Positions 7,907 to 15,754 of a DNA stretch of 43,407 nucleotides are shown in pieces (within the stretch, counting starts at the first letter, position 1; the number at the start of each line of letters is the position of its first letter). Source of the DNA: Bacillota bacterium. GTDB lineage: Bacteria > Bacillota_I > Bacilli_A > RF39 > UBA660. The DNA lies in NCBI GenBank assembly GCA_023391185.1, contig JAEWBI010000059.1, positions 1-43,407 of the forward strand. Reading direction: 5' to 3'. A model generated the notes under the pieces. That model did not search any database. It was given only the letters and a program-made list of their open reading frames with translations, and had not been told where the DNA came from. Made by a program: the position numbers and the translations under genes.

Positions 7907-8446
7907 TTATTTCTTAAATGGCATACCAAAACCTTTTAAAAGATCATAAGCTTCTTCATTAGTTTTAGCAGTAGTTACCATAACGATATCCATACCACGT
8001 ACTTTTACAACATTATCATATTCTATTTCTGAGAAAATTAATTGTTCTGTAAGTCCTAAAGTATAGTTTCCTCTACCATCAAAAGACTTGTTTGATATAC
8101 CACGGAAATCTCTAACACGAGGTAATGTAATACTAACTAATTTATCTAAGAAATTATACATATTTTCCCCACGTAATGTTACTTTACATCCAATAGCTTG
8201 ATCTTCTCTTAATTTGAAACCAGCTATAGCTTTTTTAGCTTTAGTTGCTACTGGTTTTTGGCCTGTGATAATTTCCATATCTTTCATTGCAGCATCTAAT
8301 AATTTACTATTAGTTGTTGCATCACCAACACCCATATTAACAACTATTTTTTCTAATTTTGGTACTTCCATAACACTAGTATAGTTATATTTTTCTTTTA
8401 AACTTGGTACAATTTCATTTTTATATTTTTCTTTTAGGCGGTTCAT
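7907..8446 (-). CDS. rplE: 50S ribosomal protein L5
   Basis: 179-residue L5, which binds 5S rRNA and contacts P-site tRNA. The segments VPKLEKIVVNMGVGDA, ITGQKPVATKAKKAIAGFKLR and RVRDFRGISNKSFDGRGNY are characteristic, and the length is the standard 179-180. It lies between rplX and rpsN. Confidence 0.98.
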   Translation of the reverse strand: MNRLKEKYKNEIVPSLKEKYNYTSVMEVPKLEKIVVNMGVGDATTNSKLLDAAMKDMEIITGQKPVATKAKKAIAGFKLREDQAIGCKVTLRGENMYNFLDKLVSITLPRVRDFRGISNKSFDGRGNYTLGLTEQLIFSEIEYDNVVKVRGMDIVMVTTAKTNEEAYDLLKGFGMPFKK

Positions 8447-8463
8447 AATTACCCTCCTTCCAA

Positions 8464-8772
8464 TTAATCGATAGTAGAGTTAGATTTTTTAGAAACTCTA
8501 ACTTTCTTACCGTTCTTATCTGTTGTATGTCCAATTCTACTTGCTTTCCCAGTTTTTGGGTCAACTATCATTGCATTAGAAGCACTAATTGGGGCTTCCA
8601 TCTCAACGATACTTCCAGCAGCTTGTCCATTTGGTTTAACATGCTTTTTAGCAACGTTAACTCCTTCAATAACGATTTTATTTTCGTCACGAAGAATTTT
8701 AGTAATTTTACCTTCTTTACCTTTGTCTTTTCCAGCAACAACTACTACTTTATCTCCTGTTTTAAAGTTCAT
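8464..8772 (-). CDS. rplX: 50S ribosomal protein L24
   Basis: 102-residue L24, an early-assembly protein with a KOW motif near the N-terminus (FKTGDKVVVVAGKDKGKEGKI). I use ATG 8772 because GGGAGGT lies 7 bases upstream of it. A TTG codon at 8787 would extend the frame by five residues, but those codons are the ribosome binding site itself. The end RIGHTTDKNGKKVRVSKKSN is typical. Confidence 0.97.
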   Translation of the reverse strand: MNFKTGDKVVVVAGKDKGKEGKITKILRDENKIVIEGVNVAKKHVKPNGQAAGSIVEMEAPISASNAMIVDPKTGKASRIGHTTDKNGKKVRVSKKSNSTID

Positions 8773-8787
8773 ATGTTTACCTCCCAA

Positions 8788-9156
8788 CTATAACACTTCT
8801 TTAGCAAGTGATATAATTTTCATAAAATCTTTTTCACGTAATTCACGTGAGATTGGTCCAAATACACGAGTTCCAATAGGACTCTTATCATCTTTAACAA
8901 TAACGCAAGCATTATCGTCAAACTTAATATAAGATCCATCTTCTCTTCTTAGACCAAACTTTGTTCTTACTATTACAGCTTTAACAACTTTTCCTTTACC
9001 TACTGTACCATTAGGAGTTGCTTTCTTAATAGTTCCAACAACTATATCACCAATATTACCAGTTTTTACTTTGCTTCCACCAAGAACTCTAATTACTGAA
9101 AGTTCACGAGCTCCTGAATTATCTGCTACTTTTAAACGGCTCTCTTGTTGAATCAT
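8788..9156 (-). CDS. rplN: 50S ribosomal protein L14
   Basis: 122-residue L14, which lines the subunit interface and contacts the 16S rRNA. It starts MIQQESRLKVADNSGARELSVIRVLGGSK and ends PISRELREKDFMKIISLAKEVL, both diagnostic. It lies between rpsQ and rplX. Confidence 0.98.
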   Translation of the reverse strand: MIQQESRLKVADNSGARELSVIRVLGGSKVKTGNIGDIVVGTIKKATPNGTVGKGKVVKAVIVRTKFGLRREDGSYIKFDDNACVIVKDDKSPIGTRVFGPISRELREKDFMKIISLAKEVL

Positions 9157-9183
9157 ATATTAATCCTCCTTATCAGCTTGCAA

Positions 9184-9438
9184 CTATAAAATAATTGCTT
9201 TTTCTACGATTTCTACTAAACGAAAATGTTTAGTCTTTGATAATGGTCTTGTCTCCACAATACGAACAGTGTCGCCTACTTTAGCAACATTTTTTTCGTC
9301 GTGTGCAGCATATTTTTTAGAATATTTAATACGTTTTCCATATAAAGTATCTTTTTTGTAAGTTTCTACTAAAACTGTAATAGTTTTGTTATTTGTAGCA
9401 CCAACAACTTTGCCTACTAATTCTTGTTTTCTTTCCAT
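9184..9438 (-). CDS. rpsQ: 30S ribosomal protein S17
   Basis: 84-residue S17, an OB-fold primary 16S rRNA-binding protein. Signatures are GKVVGATNNKTITVLVE, KKYAAHDEKNVAKVGDTVRI and ETRPLSKTKHFRLVEIVEKA. It is 9 bases downstream of rpmC. Confidence 0.98.
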   Translation of the reverse strand: MERKQELVGKVVGATNNKTITVLVETYKKDTLYGKRIKYSKKYAAHDEKNVAKVGDTVRIVETRPLSKTKHFRLVEIVEKAIIL

Positions 9439-9447
9439 AGTATCCTC

Positions 9448-9642
9448 CTAGTTATTTAATTCTCTTTCGCGTAATATTGTTTTCATACGAGCAACTAGTT
9501 TTCTTAACTCTTTAATACGAGCTGGATGCTCAAGATTTCCTGTAGCTTGGCTAAAACGTAAATTAAATAATTCTTCTTTATATTCTTCAATTTTTTTGGT
9601 GATTTCTTCGTTTGTTAAATCTCTAATTTCTTTGTTATTCAC
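9448..9642 (-). CDS. rpmC: 50S ribosomal protein L29
   Basis: 64-residue L29, a helical hairpin protein at the exit tunnel that helps dock SRP and trigger factor. I choose GTG 9642 (protein MNNKEIRDLTNEEI) because an AGTGGTGA ribosome binding site lies 5 bases upstream and the resulting N-terminus matches the family. GTG at 9654 is also in frame but lies within that site. The gene overlaps the end of rplP by 8 bases. Confidence 0.95.
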   Translation of the reverse strand: MNNKEIRDLTNEEITKKIEEYKEELFNLRFSQATGNLEHPARIKELRKLVARMKTILRERELNN

Positions 9643-10063
9643 AAGCTTCACCACTTTCTTTTTTTACAAATTTACATTTGATTGGTAATTTATGCATAGC
9701 TAAACGTAATGACTCACGAGCTGTTGCTTCATCAACACCACCAATTTCAAACATAATTTTGCCTTTTTTAACAACTGCAACCCATTTTTCTGGTTGACCT
9801 TTACCTTTACCCATACGAGTTTCTAAAGGTATTTTTGTTAATGATAAGTGTGGAAATATGTTAATCCATACTTTACCACCACGTTTCATATAACGAGTCA
9901 TTGCAACACGAGCTGCTTCAATTTGATTTTGAGTAATCCAAGCACCTTCCATTGCCATTAATCCGTATTCACCAAAATGTAATTCAGTATTACCTTTAGC
10001 TACTCCATCATAATGTAGGCGGTGTGGACGACGGTATTTAGTTCTCTTTGGAATTACTGCCAT
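9635..10063 (-). CDS. rplP: 50S ribosomal protein L16
   Basis: 142-residue L16, located near the A site and important for tRNA positioning. It has PKRTKYRRPHRLHYDGVAKGN and FPHLSLTKIPLETRMGKGKGQPEKWVAVVKKGKIMFEIGG. Its start overlaps the rpsC end by 26 bases, with the GGGAGG ribosome binding site inside rpsC. Confidence 0.98.
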   Translation of the reverse strand: MAVIPKRTKYRRPHRLHYDGVAKGNTELHFGEYGLMAMEGAWITQNQIEAARVAMTRYMKRGGKVWINIFPHLSLTKIPLETRMGKGKGQPEKWVAVVKKGKIMFEIGGVDEATARESLRLAMHKLPIKCKFVKKESGEACE

Positions 10064-10718
10064 CGATATTACCTCCCTTGTTTTTCTTTTCAGGAAGAAT
10101 TACGCCTTTATAAATCCATACTTTTACACCAATTTTACCAAATGTAGTATTAGCTTCTTTATGAGCATAATCAATATTTGCTCTTAATGTATGAAGTGGA
10201 GTATTGCCTTCTGTATATCCTTCAGTTCTTGCCATATCAGCTCCACCTAAACGACCTGATACAGAAGTTTTAATTCCTTTTGCTCCAGCTTTAATAGCGT
10301 TTCTAATAGCTCTTTTTTGAGCGATTCTAAATGAAACTCTGTTCTCAATTTGATGAGCGATATTTTCTGCTACTAATGCAGCATCAATATCAGGGTTCTT
10401 TACTTCCATAATAGAAATTTGAATATTTTCTTTTACTAATTTATTTAACTCTTTAGTTAACTTTTCAATTTCATCACCACTATGACCAATAACAACGCCT
10501 GGTTTAGCAGTATTTATAATAACATTAGTCTTTTCAACGTTTCTTTCAATAAGAATGCTTGAAACTGCTGCGTCTTTTAATTTGTTTTCTAAAAACTTAC
10601 GGATTTTAACATCATTATTTAAGTATTTAGCGAAATCTTTGTTTCCAGCATACCATTTTGATTCCCAAGTTTTGTTGATTCCCATTCTAAGTCCGACTGG
10701 ACTAACTTTTTGACCCAT
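10038..10718 (-). CDS. rpsC: 30S ribosomal protein S3
   Basis: 226-residue S3, at the mRNA entry tunnel with helicase activity in the assembled ribosome. The N-terminal MGQKVSPVGLRMGINKTWESKWYA, the KH domain with PGVVIGHSGDEIEKL, and the C-terminal RLGGADMARTEGYTEG are diagnostic. The C-terminus ends in a glycine/asparagine-rich tail that overlaps rplP. Confidence 0.98.
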   Translation of the reverse strand: MGQKVSPVGLRMGINKTWESKWYAGNKDFAKYLNNDVKIRKFLENKLKDAAVSSILIERNVEKTNVIINTAKPGVVIGHSGDEIEKLTKELNKLVKENIQISIMEVKNPDIDAALVAENIAHQIENRVSFRIAQKRAIRNAIKAGAKGIKTSVSGRLGGADMARTEGYTEGNTPLHTLRANIDYAHKEANTTFGKIGVKVWIYKGVILPEKKNKGGNIDGSNSKEN

Positions 10719-10736
10719 CAGTTTACCTCCTTTGCT

Positions 10737-11072
10737 CTAATTTTTTTCACTTACGACAACAGTAATATGACTAGTTCTTTTCATAATAGGATCTACGTGT
10801 CCACGAGAACCCATTCTAGCTCTTTTCATTGTTTGTCCTTCATTTATAAATGTTTCTTTAATAAATAATTTGCTTTTATCTAAACCTAAATTATTTTCTG
10901 CATTTGCAACTGCTGAAGTTAATACTTTTCTAATTAATCTTGCAGCTTCTTTATTTAAGTTTGCTAATATTCTATCTGCTTCTATAACACTCTTGTTACG
11001 AATTAAATCTATAACTAAACGAGCTTTACGAGGTGCAATTCTAACAGTTTTTGCAACCGCTTTTGCTTCCAT
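10737..11072 (-). CDS. rplV: 50S ribosomal protein L22
   Basis: 111-residue L22, whose long beta-hairpin forms part of the exit-tunnel constriction and is a site of macrolide resistance in other bacteria. It contains VRIAPRKARLVIDLIRNKSV and the hairpin region MKRARMGSRGHVDPIMKRTSHITVVV. No unusual insertion is seen in the hairpin. Confidence 0.98.
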   Translation of the reverse strand: MEAKAVAKTVRIAPRKARLVIDLIRNKSVIEADRILANLNKEAARLIRKVLTSAVANAENNLGLDKSKLFIKETFINEGQTMKRARMGSRGHVDPIMKRTSHITVVVSEKN

Positions 11073-11094
11073 TTTAGTCCTCCCTTCTGGTTAA

Positions 11095-11364
11095 CTATTT
11101 TTCCTTGTTATCGCCATGTCCACCAAACTTACGTGTAGGAACGAATTCACCTAATTTGTGTCCAACCATATCCTCTGTAACATAAACAGGAATAAAATCC
11201 TTCCCGTTATGTACAGCGAAAGTAAGACCTATAAAATTAGGGAAAATTGTAGAACGACGAGACCAAGTTTTAATTACTTCCTTTTTTGGTGCAGCGCTAA
11301 CTACTTCAACTTTTTTAGCTAGTGATTCATCAATAAAAGGTCCTTTTTTTAAACTTCTTGCCAT
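11095..11364 (-). CDS. rpsS: 30S ribosomal protein S19
   Basis: 89-residue S19, a head protein that pairs with S13. MARSLKKGPFIDESL, WSRRSTIFPNFIGLTFAVHNGKDF and the C-terminal HKLGEFVPTRKFGGH are diagnostic. It is located between rplB and rplV. Confidence 0.98.
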   Translation of the reverse strand: MARSLKKGPFIDESLAKKVEVVSAAPKKEVIKTWSRRSTIFPNFIGLTFAVHNGKDFIPVYVTEDMVGHKLGEFVPTRKFGGHGDNKEK

Positions 11365-11380
11365 TTAAACCATCCTTTCA

Positions 11381-12208
11381 CTATTTTCCACGACGGACAA
11401 TTAGTTTGTCTGAAGCGTTTTTCTTTTTACGTGTTTTAGCACCCAATGCTGGTTTACCCCAAGGAGTAACAGGCCCTTTACGTCCGATTGGAGCGCGACC
11501 TTCACCACCACCATGTGGATGGTCATTAGGATTCATAACTGAACCACGAACTGTTGGTTTAATACCCATATGTCTTTTACGACCAGCTTTACCAATTTTT
11601 ACTAATTCGTGATCTGCATTTCCAACTTCGCCAATAGTAGCTCTGCAAGTACTTAATACTTTTCTAACTTCACCACTTGCTAAACGAAGTAATGTATATC
11701 TTCCTTCACGTCCTAATATTTGAACACTTGAACCAGCTGAACGAGCCATTTGGCCACCTTTACCAGCTTTTAATTCAACATTGTGAACCATAGTACCTTC
11801 TGGAATATTTGATAGTGGACAGCTGTTACCAACTTTAATATCGATATTGTCGCCACTTTCTATTTTATCTCCAACTTTTAAATTTCTTGGAGCAATGATG
11901 TATCTTTTTTCACCATCTGTATAAGTTATTAAAGCAATGTTAGCAGTTCTGTTTGGATCGTATTCAATCGCAGTTACTGTTCCGGCAATACCATCTTTAT
12001 TTCTTTTAAAATCAATAATACGATATTTTCTTTTTGCACCGCCACCAATGTGTCTAACAGTAATCTTACCTTGATTATTACGTCCACCCTTCTTTTTAAG
12101 TGTAACAACTAATGATTTTTCTGGAGTTGTTTTTGTAATTTCATCGTTGATTAAAGTAGACATTCCACGAGTACCATTAGTCATTGGTCTATATGTTTTT
12201 ATTGCCAT
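11381..12208 (-). CDS. rplB: 50S ribosomal protein L2
   Basis: 275-residue L2, one of the most conserved large-subunit proteins, needed for subunit association and peptidyl transferase function. It starts MAIKTYRPMTNGTRGMS. The segment GRKRHMGIKPTVRGSVMNPNDHPHGGGEGR holds the functionally important conserved histidine. Length is the standard 274-277. Confidence 0.98.
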   Translation of the reverse strand: MAIKTYRPMTNGTRGMSTLINDEITKTTPEKSLVVTLKKKGGRNNQGKITVRHIGGGAKRKYRIIDFKRNKDGIAGTVTAIEYDPNRTANIALITYTDGEKRYIIAPRNLKVGDKIESGDNIDIKVGNSCPLSNIPEGTMVHNVELKAGKGGQMARSAGSSVQILGREGRYTLLRLASGEVRKVLSTCRATIGEVGNADHELVKIGKAGRKRHMGIKPTVRGSVMNPNDHPHGGGEGRAPIGRKGPVTPWGKPALGAKTRKKKNASDKLIVRRGK

Positions 12209-12229
12209 GATTTATCCTCCTAACAATTG

Positions 12230-12508
12230 TTAAAGTTCAATTGAACTTCCTTCTTTTAATTTAACTATTGCTTTCTTTACTTTATTTGTTGTACCAGTAT
12301 AACGTCCAACTCTTTTTTTCTTAGGGCGAACATTTACTGTATTTACATTTTCAACTTTAACATTGAAAATTGCTTCTATAGCTTGTTTTATTTGTGTCTT
12401 ATTAGCCTTTGTATCAACACTGAATGTATATGTGTTAGCATTTTGTGCTAAATCAGCAGATTTTTCAGTGACGATAGGTGCCTTAATAATATTTCTATGA
12501 TTTTCCAT
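12230..12508 (-). CDS. rplW: 50S ribosomal protein L23
   Basis: 92-residue L23, the exit-site protein that recruits trigger factor and SRP. IIKAPIVTEKSADLAQNANTYTFSVDTKANKTQIKQAIE and VRPKKKRVGR are characteristic. Its ATG shares a base with the rplD TAA stop (TAATG), so translation is probably coupled. Confidence 0.98.
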   Translation of the reverse strand: MENHRNIIKAPIVTEKSADLAQNANTYTFSVDTKANKTQIKQAIEAIFNVKVENVNTVNVRPKKKRVGRYTGTTNKVKKAIVKLKEGSSIEL

Positions 12509-13131
12509 TAAACAAGCACCTCCTCAATAGCTTTAACAGCTTTTTCAGTGATTATCATATTGTCAGCAGCTATTACATCATATGTATTGATTTCATTTGC
12601 TTCTAGCAATACTATTTCTTTAATATTTCTTGTAGCTAAAATGATATTATCTGTTAATTCATCAACTACTAATAATACTTTTTTATTAGCTTTTAAGTTA
12701 TTTAAAATACTTAATGCTTCTTTTGTCTTTGGTGTTTCGATATTGAAATTATCAACAATGATCATTTCGCTTTCGATTACTTTATATGCTAAAGCAGATT
12801 TTAAAGCTAATCTTCTTTCTTTTCTGTTCATTTTTTTAGCGAAGCTTCTTGGATGTGGTCCAAATACTACTCCACCACCAACCCAATGTGGAGCTCTAAT
12901 AGATCCTTGACGAGCACGTCCGGTACCTTTTTGCTTCCATGGTTTGATTCCACCACCGCTAACATCACTACGAGTTTTTGTAGCAGCAGTTCCTTGTCTT
13001 TGATTATTGCGTGCTAATGTTAATGCGTCATATAAGACAGCATCATTTGGTTCAATTCCCCAAACATTTTCATTTAAAGTAATATCTCCTACTTTTTCAC
13101 CTTTAATATTTAAGACAGTTTGTTTTTTCAT
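12508..13131 (-). CDS. rplD: 50S ribosomal protein L4
   Basis: 207-residue L4, with an extended loop reaching the exit tunnel. The loop is visible as RSDVSGGGIKPWKQKGTGRARQGSIRAPHW and GGGVVFGPHPRSF. In E. coli L4 autoregulates the S10 operon; whether that applies here is unknown. It lies between rplC and rplW. Confidence 0.98.
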   Translation of the reverse strand: MKKQTVLNIKGEKVGDITLNENVWGIEPNDAVLYDALTLARNNQRQGTAATKTRSDVSGGGIKPWKQKGTGRARQGSIRAPHWVGGGVVFGPHPRSFAKKMNRKERRLALKSALAYKVIESEMIIVDNFNIETPKTKEALSILNNLKANKKVLLVVDELTDNIILATRNIKEIVLLEANEINTYDVIAADNMIITEKAVKAIEEVLV

Positions 13132-13148
13132 TTACTTGTCCTCCCTGC

Positions 13149-13883
13149 TTAGTTTTCAGAAGCAACTTCTGTTGTTTCTTTTTCTATTTCTGGTGTTTCT
13201 AAAGTAGCAGATTCTGTAACGTAAGAAATTAATTCTTCTCTTTCGTTTACTTTACCTGGAGTCTTAACAGATGACTTAATAGTTACTAATGATTGTTTAG
13301 CTCCTGGAATATTTCCTTTTACAAGAATTAATCCATTTTCTAAATCAGTAGCAATAATTTCAAGATTTTGAATAGTTACTGTTAAAGAACCCATATGTCC
13401 TGGTAATTTTTTACCTTTAAAAACACGCATTGGTCTCATAGTTCCCATTGAACCTGGTTTTCTATGATAATGTGATCCGTGACCCATAGGTCCGCGGCTT
13501 TGATTATGACGTTTAATAACGCCTTGGAATCCTTTACCTTTAGTGATTCCAGTTACGTCAACGATTTCGCCTTCAGCGAATACATCAGCAGATATTTCTT
13601 GACCTAATGTAAAACCGTTAACATCTACACCTCTGATTTCTTTAAAGAAGCGCTTAGGTGTTGTGTTAGCTTTATTGGTATGACCAATTGAAGCTTTTGT
13701 CGTATTTTTTTCTTTTGAATCGCTAAAACCTAATTGAATAGCTTCATAACCATCGTTTTCAGTTGTTTTGATTTGTGTTACCACATTCTTGTCAACTTGA
13801 ACTACAGTTACTGGAACTAATTTACCAGATTTAGTGAATACTTGAGTCATTCCAATTTTACGACCTAAGATTCCTTTTACCAT
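13149..13883 (-). CDS. rplC: 50S ribosomal protein L3 with acidic C-terminal tail
   Basis: 244-residue L3, needed early in 50S assembly and near the peptidyl transferase centre. MVKGILGRKIGMTQVF and FQGVIKRHNQSRGPMGHGSHYHRKPGSMG are diagnostic; the latter contains the Gln that PrmB methylates in some bacteria. The protein is about 30 residues longer than usual (about 205-215). The extra segment after residue 210 is Glu/Thr-rich (ending EKETTEVASEN) and looks disordered; its role is not known. Confidence 0.98.
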   Translation of the reverse strand: MVKGILGRKIGMTQVFTKSGKLVPVTVVQVDKNVVTQIKTTENDGYEAIQLGFSDSKEKNTTKASIGHTNKANTTPKRFFKEIRGVDVNGFTLGQEISADVFAEGEIVDVTGITKGKGFQGVIKRHNQSRGPMGHGSHYHRKPGSMGTMRPMRVFKGKKLPGHMGSLTVTIQNLEIIATDLENGLILVKGNIPGAKQSLVTIKSSVKTPGKVNEREELISYVTESATLETPEIEKETTEVASEN

Positions 13884-13916
13884 AATATTTCCTCCTAATA
13901 TTTTTTTACTAGCCTA

Positions 13917-14225
13917 CTAGTAATTAATTTGAATATCCACACCACTTGGAATTTCAAGATGAGTTAATGCATCTATAGTTTCCTTACTTGGGTTTGTGAT
14001 ATCAATAAGTCTTTTATGTGTTCTCTTTTCAAATTGCTCACGTGAATCTTTGTATTTGTGAACAGCTCTTAGAATAGTGATTTTTTCAACTTCTGTTGGT
14101 AGAGGTACAGGACCGCTAACTTCACCACCAGTTCTCTTAACTGTTTCAACAATTTTTGCACATGCGCTATCTAAACTTTTGTGTTCAAATGCTTTTAATT
14201 TGATGCGAACTTTTGTTTTAGACAT
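13917..14225 (-). CDS. rpsJ: 30S ribosomal protein S10
   Basis: 102-residue S10, a head protein that is also the NusE transcription antitermination factor. The sequence contains IRIKLKAFEHKSLD-like, RTGGEVSGPVPLPTEVEKITILR and KRTHKRLIDI segments. It is the first gene of the long operon and follows a strong AAAGGAGGA ribosome binding site. Confidence 0.98.
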   Translation of the reverse strand: MSKTKVRIKLKAFEHKSLDSACAKIVETVKRTGGEVSGPVPLPTEVEKITILRAVHKYKDSREQFEKRTHKRLIDITNPSKETIDALTHLEIPSGVDIQINY

Positions 14226-14352
14226 AATGGTATCCTCCTTTCGTCTATATCCAGTATAGACTCGCTCCGTGTAAAAACCCGATTGTTGATTATAGTGTTT
14301 TACAACTTAACCTGGCGTATCGGCAACCTTACACATCTACGCGTGCCACACA
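14226..14352 (-). promoter_or_regulatory. Structured 5' leader of the S10 operon
   Basis: About 125 transcribed bases lie between the promoter and rpsJ, much longer than other leaders here. Two structures are visible on the minus strand. One is a perfect 7-bp hairpin GTCTATA / TATAGAC just before AAAGGAGGA. The other is a CCGAT / ATCGG pairing enclosing about 38 bases. No terminator with a T-run is seen, so control, if any, may act on translation. A repressor protein cannot be identified from sequence alone. This stretch holds no gene. Confidence 0.55.
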
Positions 14353-14358
14353 TACAAA

Positions 14359-14387
14359 AGTATACTAGAAAACATATTAAAATGCAA
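14359..14387 (-). promoter_or_regulatory. Sigma-A promoter of the S10-spc-alpha operon
   Basis: Minus-strand -35 TTGCAT (14387-14382), a 17-base spacer and -10 TATACT (14364-14359), close to the vegetative consensus. It sits upstream of the S10 leader in the divergent gap to gpsA. Confidence 0.8.
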
Positions 14388-14461
14388 CACTTTTTTAATA
14401 AAATGAGCAATTTTGTTTGTTTTTAAAAAAAATCAAAGAATTTCATTTTAATTTAAAAATA

Positions 14462-14470
14462 TGGTAAAAT
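14462..14470 (+). promoter_or_regulatory. Extended -10 promoter of gpsA
   Basis: Plus-strand TGGTAAAAT, an extended -10, 35 bases before the gpsA ATG. The -35 region is poor. A near copy (TGGTAAAT) follows at about 14478-14485. It faces away from the S10 promoter. Confidence 0.45.
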
Positions 14471-14504
14471 AAAAATATGGTAAATAGAAAGAGGTTATAA
14501 AATA

Positions 14505-15482
14505 ATGAAAGTAACAATTTTAGGTGCAGGAGCATATGGAATAGCGCTTTCTTTGATGTTTAACGAGAATAACTGCGATATAACTTTATGGGAAAAGTTT
14601 GATGATATCGCTAGTAAATTAAGAAAAACAAGAATCAACGAAAGAGTATTGCCAAATATAGAGATTCCCCAGAATATTAAAATATTAAGTGATTTAAAAG
14701 AAAGCGTAACTGACAGTGAACTTATAGTTATGGCAGTTCCAGCTGGTTTTGTTGATGAGGTATCAAAAGAACTTGCAAATTATATAAAAAAAGATCAACA
14801 TCTTTGCATAGCAACCAAAGGAATAGAACAAGATACATGCCTTTTTATAAACGATGTTGTAGAAAAATATATAAAAAATAAGAATATCGCTGTTATTTCC
14901 GGTCCTTCTTTTGCTGTAGATATAGCGAACTATGCACCTATCGGGCTTACGCTTGCGACAAAAAGCAAAACCACTTCTAACATACTACATGAAAGTCTAG
15001 AAAATAACACATTGAAATTACGTGATACAAATGACCTAATTGGAACTGAAATATGCGGTTCAATAAAAAATGTGATTGCAATTGCAGCCGGAATTATTGA
15101 TGGCATGGGTTTGCCAGAATCAACACAAGCAATGCTTATAACAGAATCACTACATGATATAAAAGAACTTATTAAAGCGTTAGGAGGAGATGGCAAAACT
15201 ATTCTTTCTTTCGCTGGTTTTGGGGATTTATTACTTACATGTACCAGCACAAAAAGCCGAAACTTTACTTTTGGACGAATGTTAGGGAGTGGAGTAGAAA
15301 AAGATAAAATAGACCTTTATATAAAAAATACTACTATTGAAGGACTATATACTTTAAAATCAATCCATAAGTTAATAAAAAACAAAAGAGTTGATATCCC
15401 AATTATAGATTTAATACATGATATTGTATTTTATGATAAAGACCCTAATGAGATAAAAGAATTTTTAATCAAAAAAAAATAA
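14505..15482 (+). CDS. gpsA: NAD(P)H-dependent glycerol-3-phosphate dehydrogenase
   Basis: 325-residue cytosolic enzyme that reduces dihydroxyacetone phosphate to sn-glycerol-3-phosphate, the backbone for phospholipids. The N-terminal Rossmann motif is GAGAYGIALS (residues 7-16). The second domain has ISGPSFAVDIA, the catalytic-lysine segment CGSIKNVIAIAAGIIDGMG, and GFGDLLLTCTSTKSRNFTFG. Length is normal (about 330). It is the only plus-strand gene between the two ribosomal protein units and has its own promoter and terminator. Ribosome binding site is AGAGGT, with ATG about 10 bases on. Confidence 0.97.
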   Translation: MKVTILGAGAYGIALSLMFNENNCDITLWEKFDDIASKLRKTRINERVLPNIEIPQNIKILSDLKESVTDSELIVMAVPAGFVDEVSKELANYIKKDQHLCIATKGIEQDTCLFINDVVEKYIKNKNIAVISGPSFAVDIANYAPIGLTLATKSKTTSNILHESLENNTLKLRDTNDLIGTEICGSIKNVIAIAAGIIDGMGLPESTQAMLITESLHDIKELIKALGGDGKTILSFAGFGDLLLTCTSTKSRNFTFGRMLGSGVEKDKIDLYIKNTTIEGLYTLKSIHKLIKNKRVDIPIIDLIHDIVFYDKDPNEIKEFLIKKK

Positions 15483-15508
15483 CCTATTCGGTTATTCTTT
15501 TTTATTTA
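15478..15508. terminator. Bidirectional terminator between gpsA and rpsR
   Basis: Stem AATAACC / GGTTATT with a 5-base loop. It is followed by T6 on the plus strand and preceded by A9, so the minus strand also ends in a T-run. The gpsA TAA lies in the stem. It serves the convergent gpsA and rpsF-ssb-rpsR units. Confidence 0.85.
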
Positions 15509-15520
15509 TTTATCTATTTA

Positions 15521-15739
15521 TTATTTAACAAATGGAATTAAAGCCATAAAACGAGCTTTTTTAACTTCATTTGCAATATGTCTTTGATGTTTAGAGCATG
15601 CACCAGTGATTCTTCTTGGTAAGATTTTACCTTTGTCAGCACTAATATATTTTCTCATTACTTCAACATCTTTATAATCTACAGATTTACCTGCACACAT
15701 TTGACATATTTTTTTCTTTTTTCTATAAAATTCTGCCAT
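15521..15739 (-). CDS. rpsR: 30S ribosomal protein S18, cysteine-containing form
   Basis: 72-residue S18, which forms a heterodimer with S6 on the platform of the small subunit. The C-terminal RRITGACSKHQRHIANEVKKARFMALIPFV is diagnostic. The N-terminal part has CQMC plus a later Cys and His (CSKH), a pattern consistent with a zinc-binding C+ S18. It is the last gene of the rpsF-ssb-rpsR unit. Confidence 0.98.
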   Translation of the reverse strand: MAEFYRKKKKICQMCAGKSVDYKDVEVMRKYISADKGKILPRRITGACSKHQRHIANEVKKARFMALIPFVK

Positions 15740-15754
15740 TTCTTTTCCTCCTTA

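Noticed and set aside
13149..13255. Possible frameshift in rplC because of the extra C-terminal segment
   Set aside because: The L3 core is complete through its conserved C-terminal region, the extension is in frame and ends normally before rplD, so it looks like a genuine tail.
14034..14049. parS-like sequence centred on TCACGTGA in rpsJ, and a second at 8839-8854 in rplN
   Set aside because: Each matches only about 11 of 16 positions of the B. subtilis parS consensus and lies in conserved coding sequence. No better site was seen near parAB.
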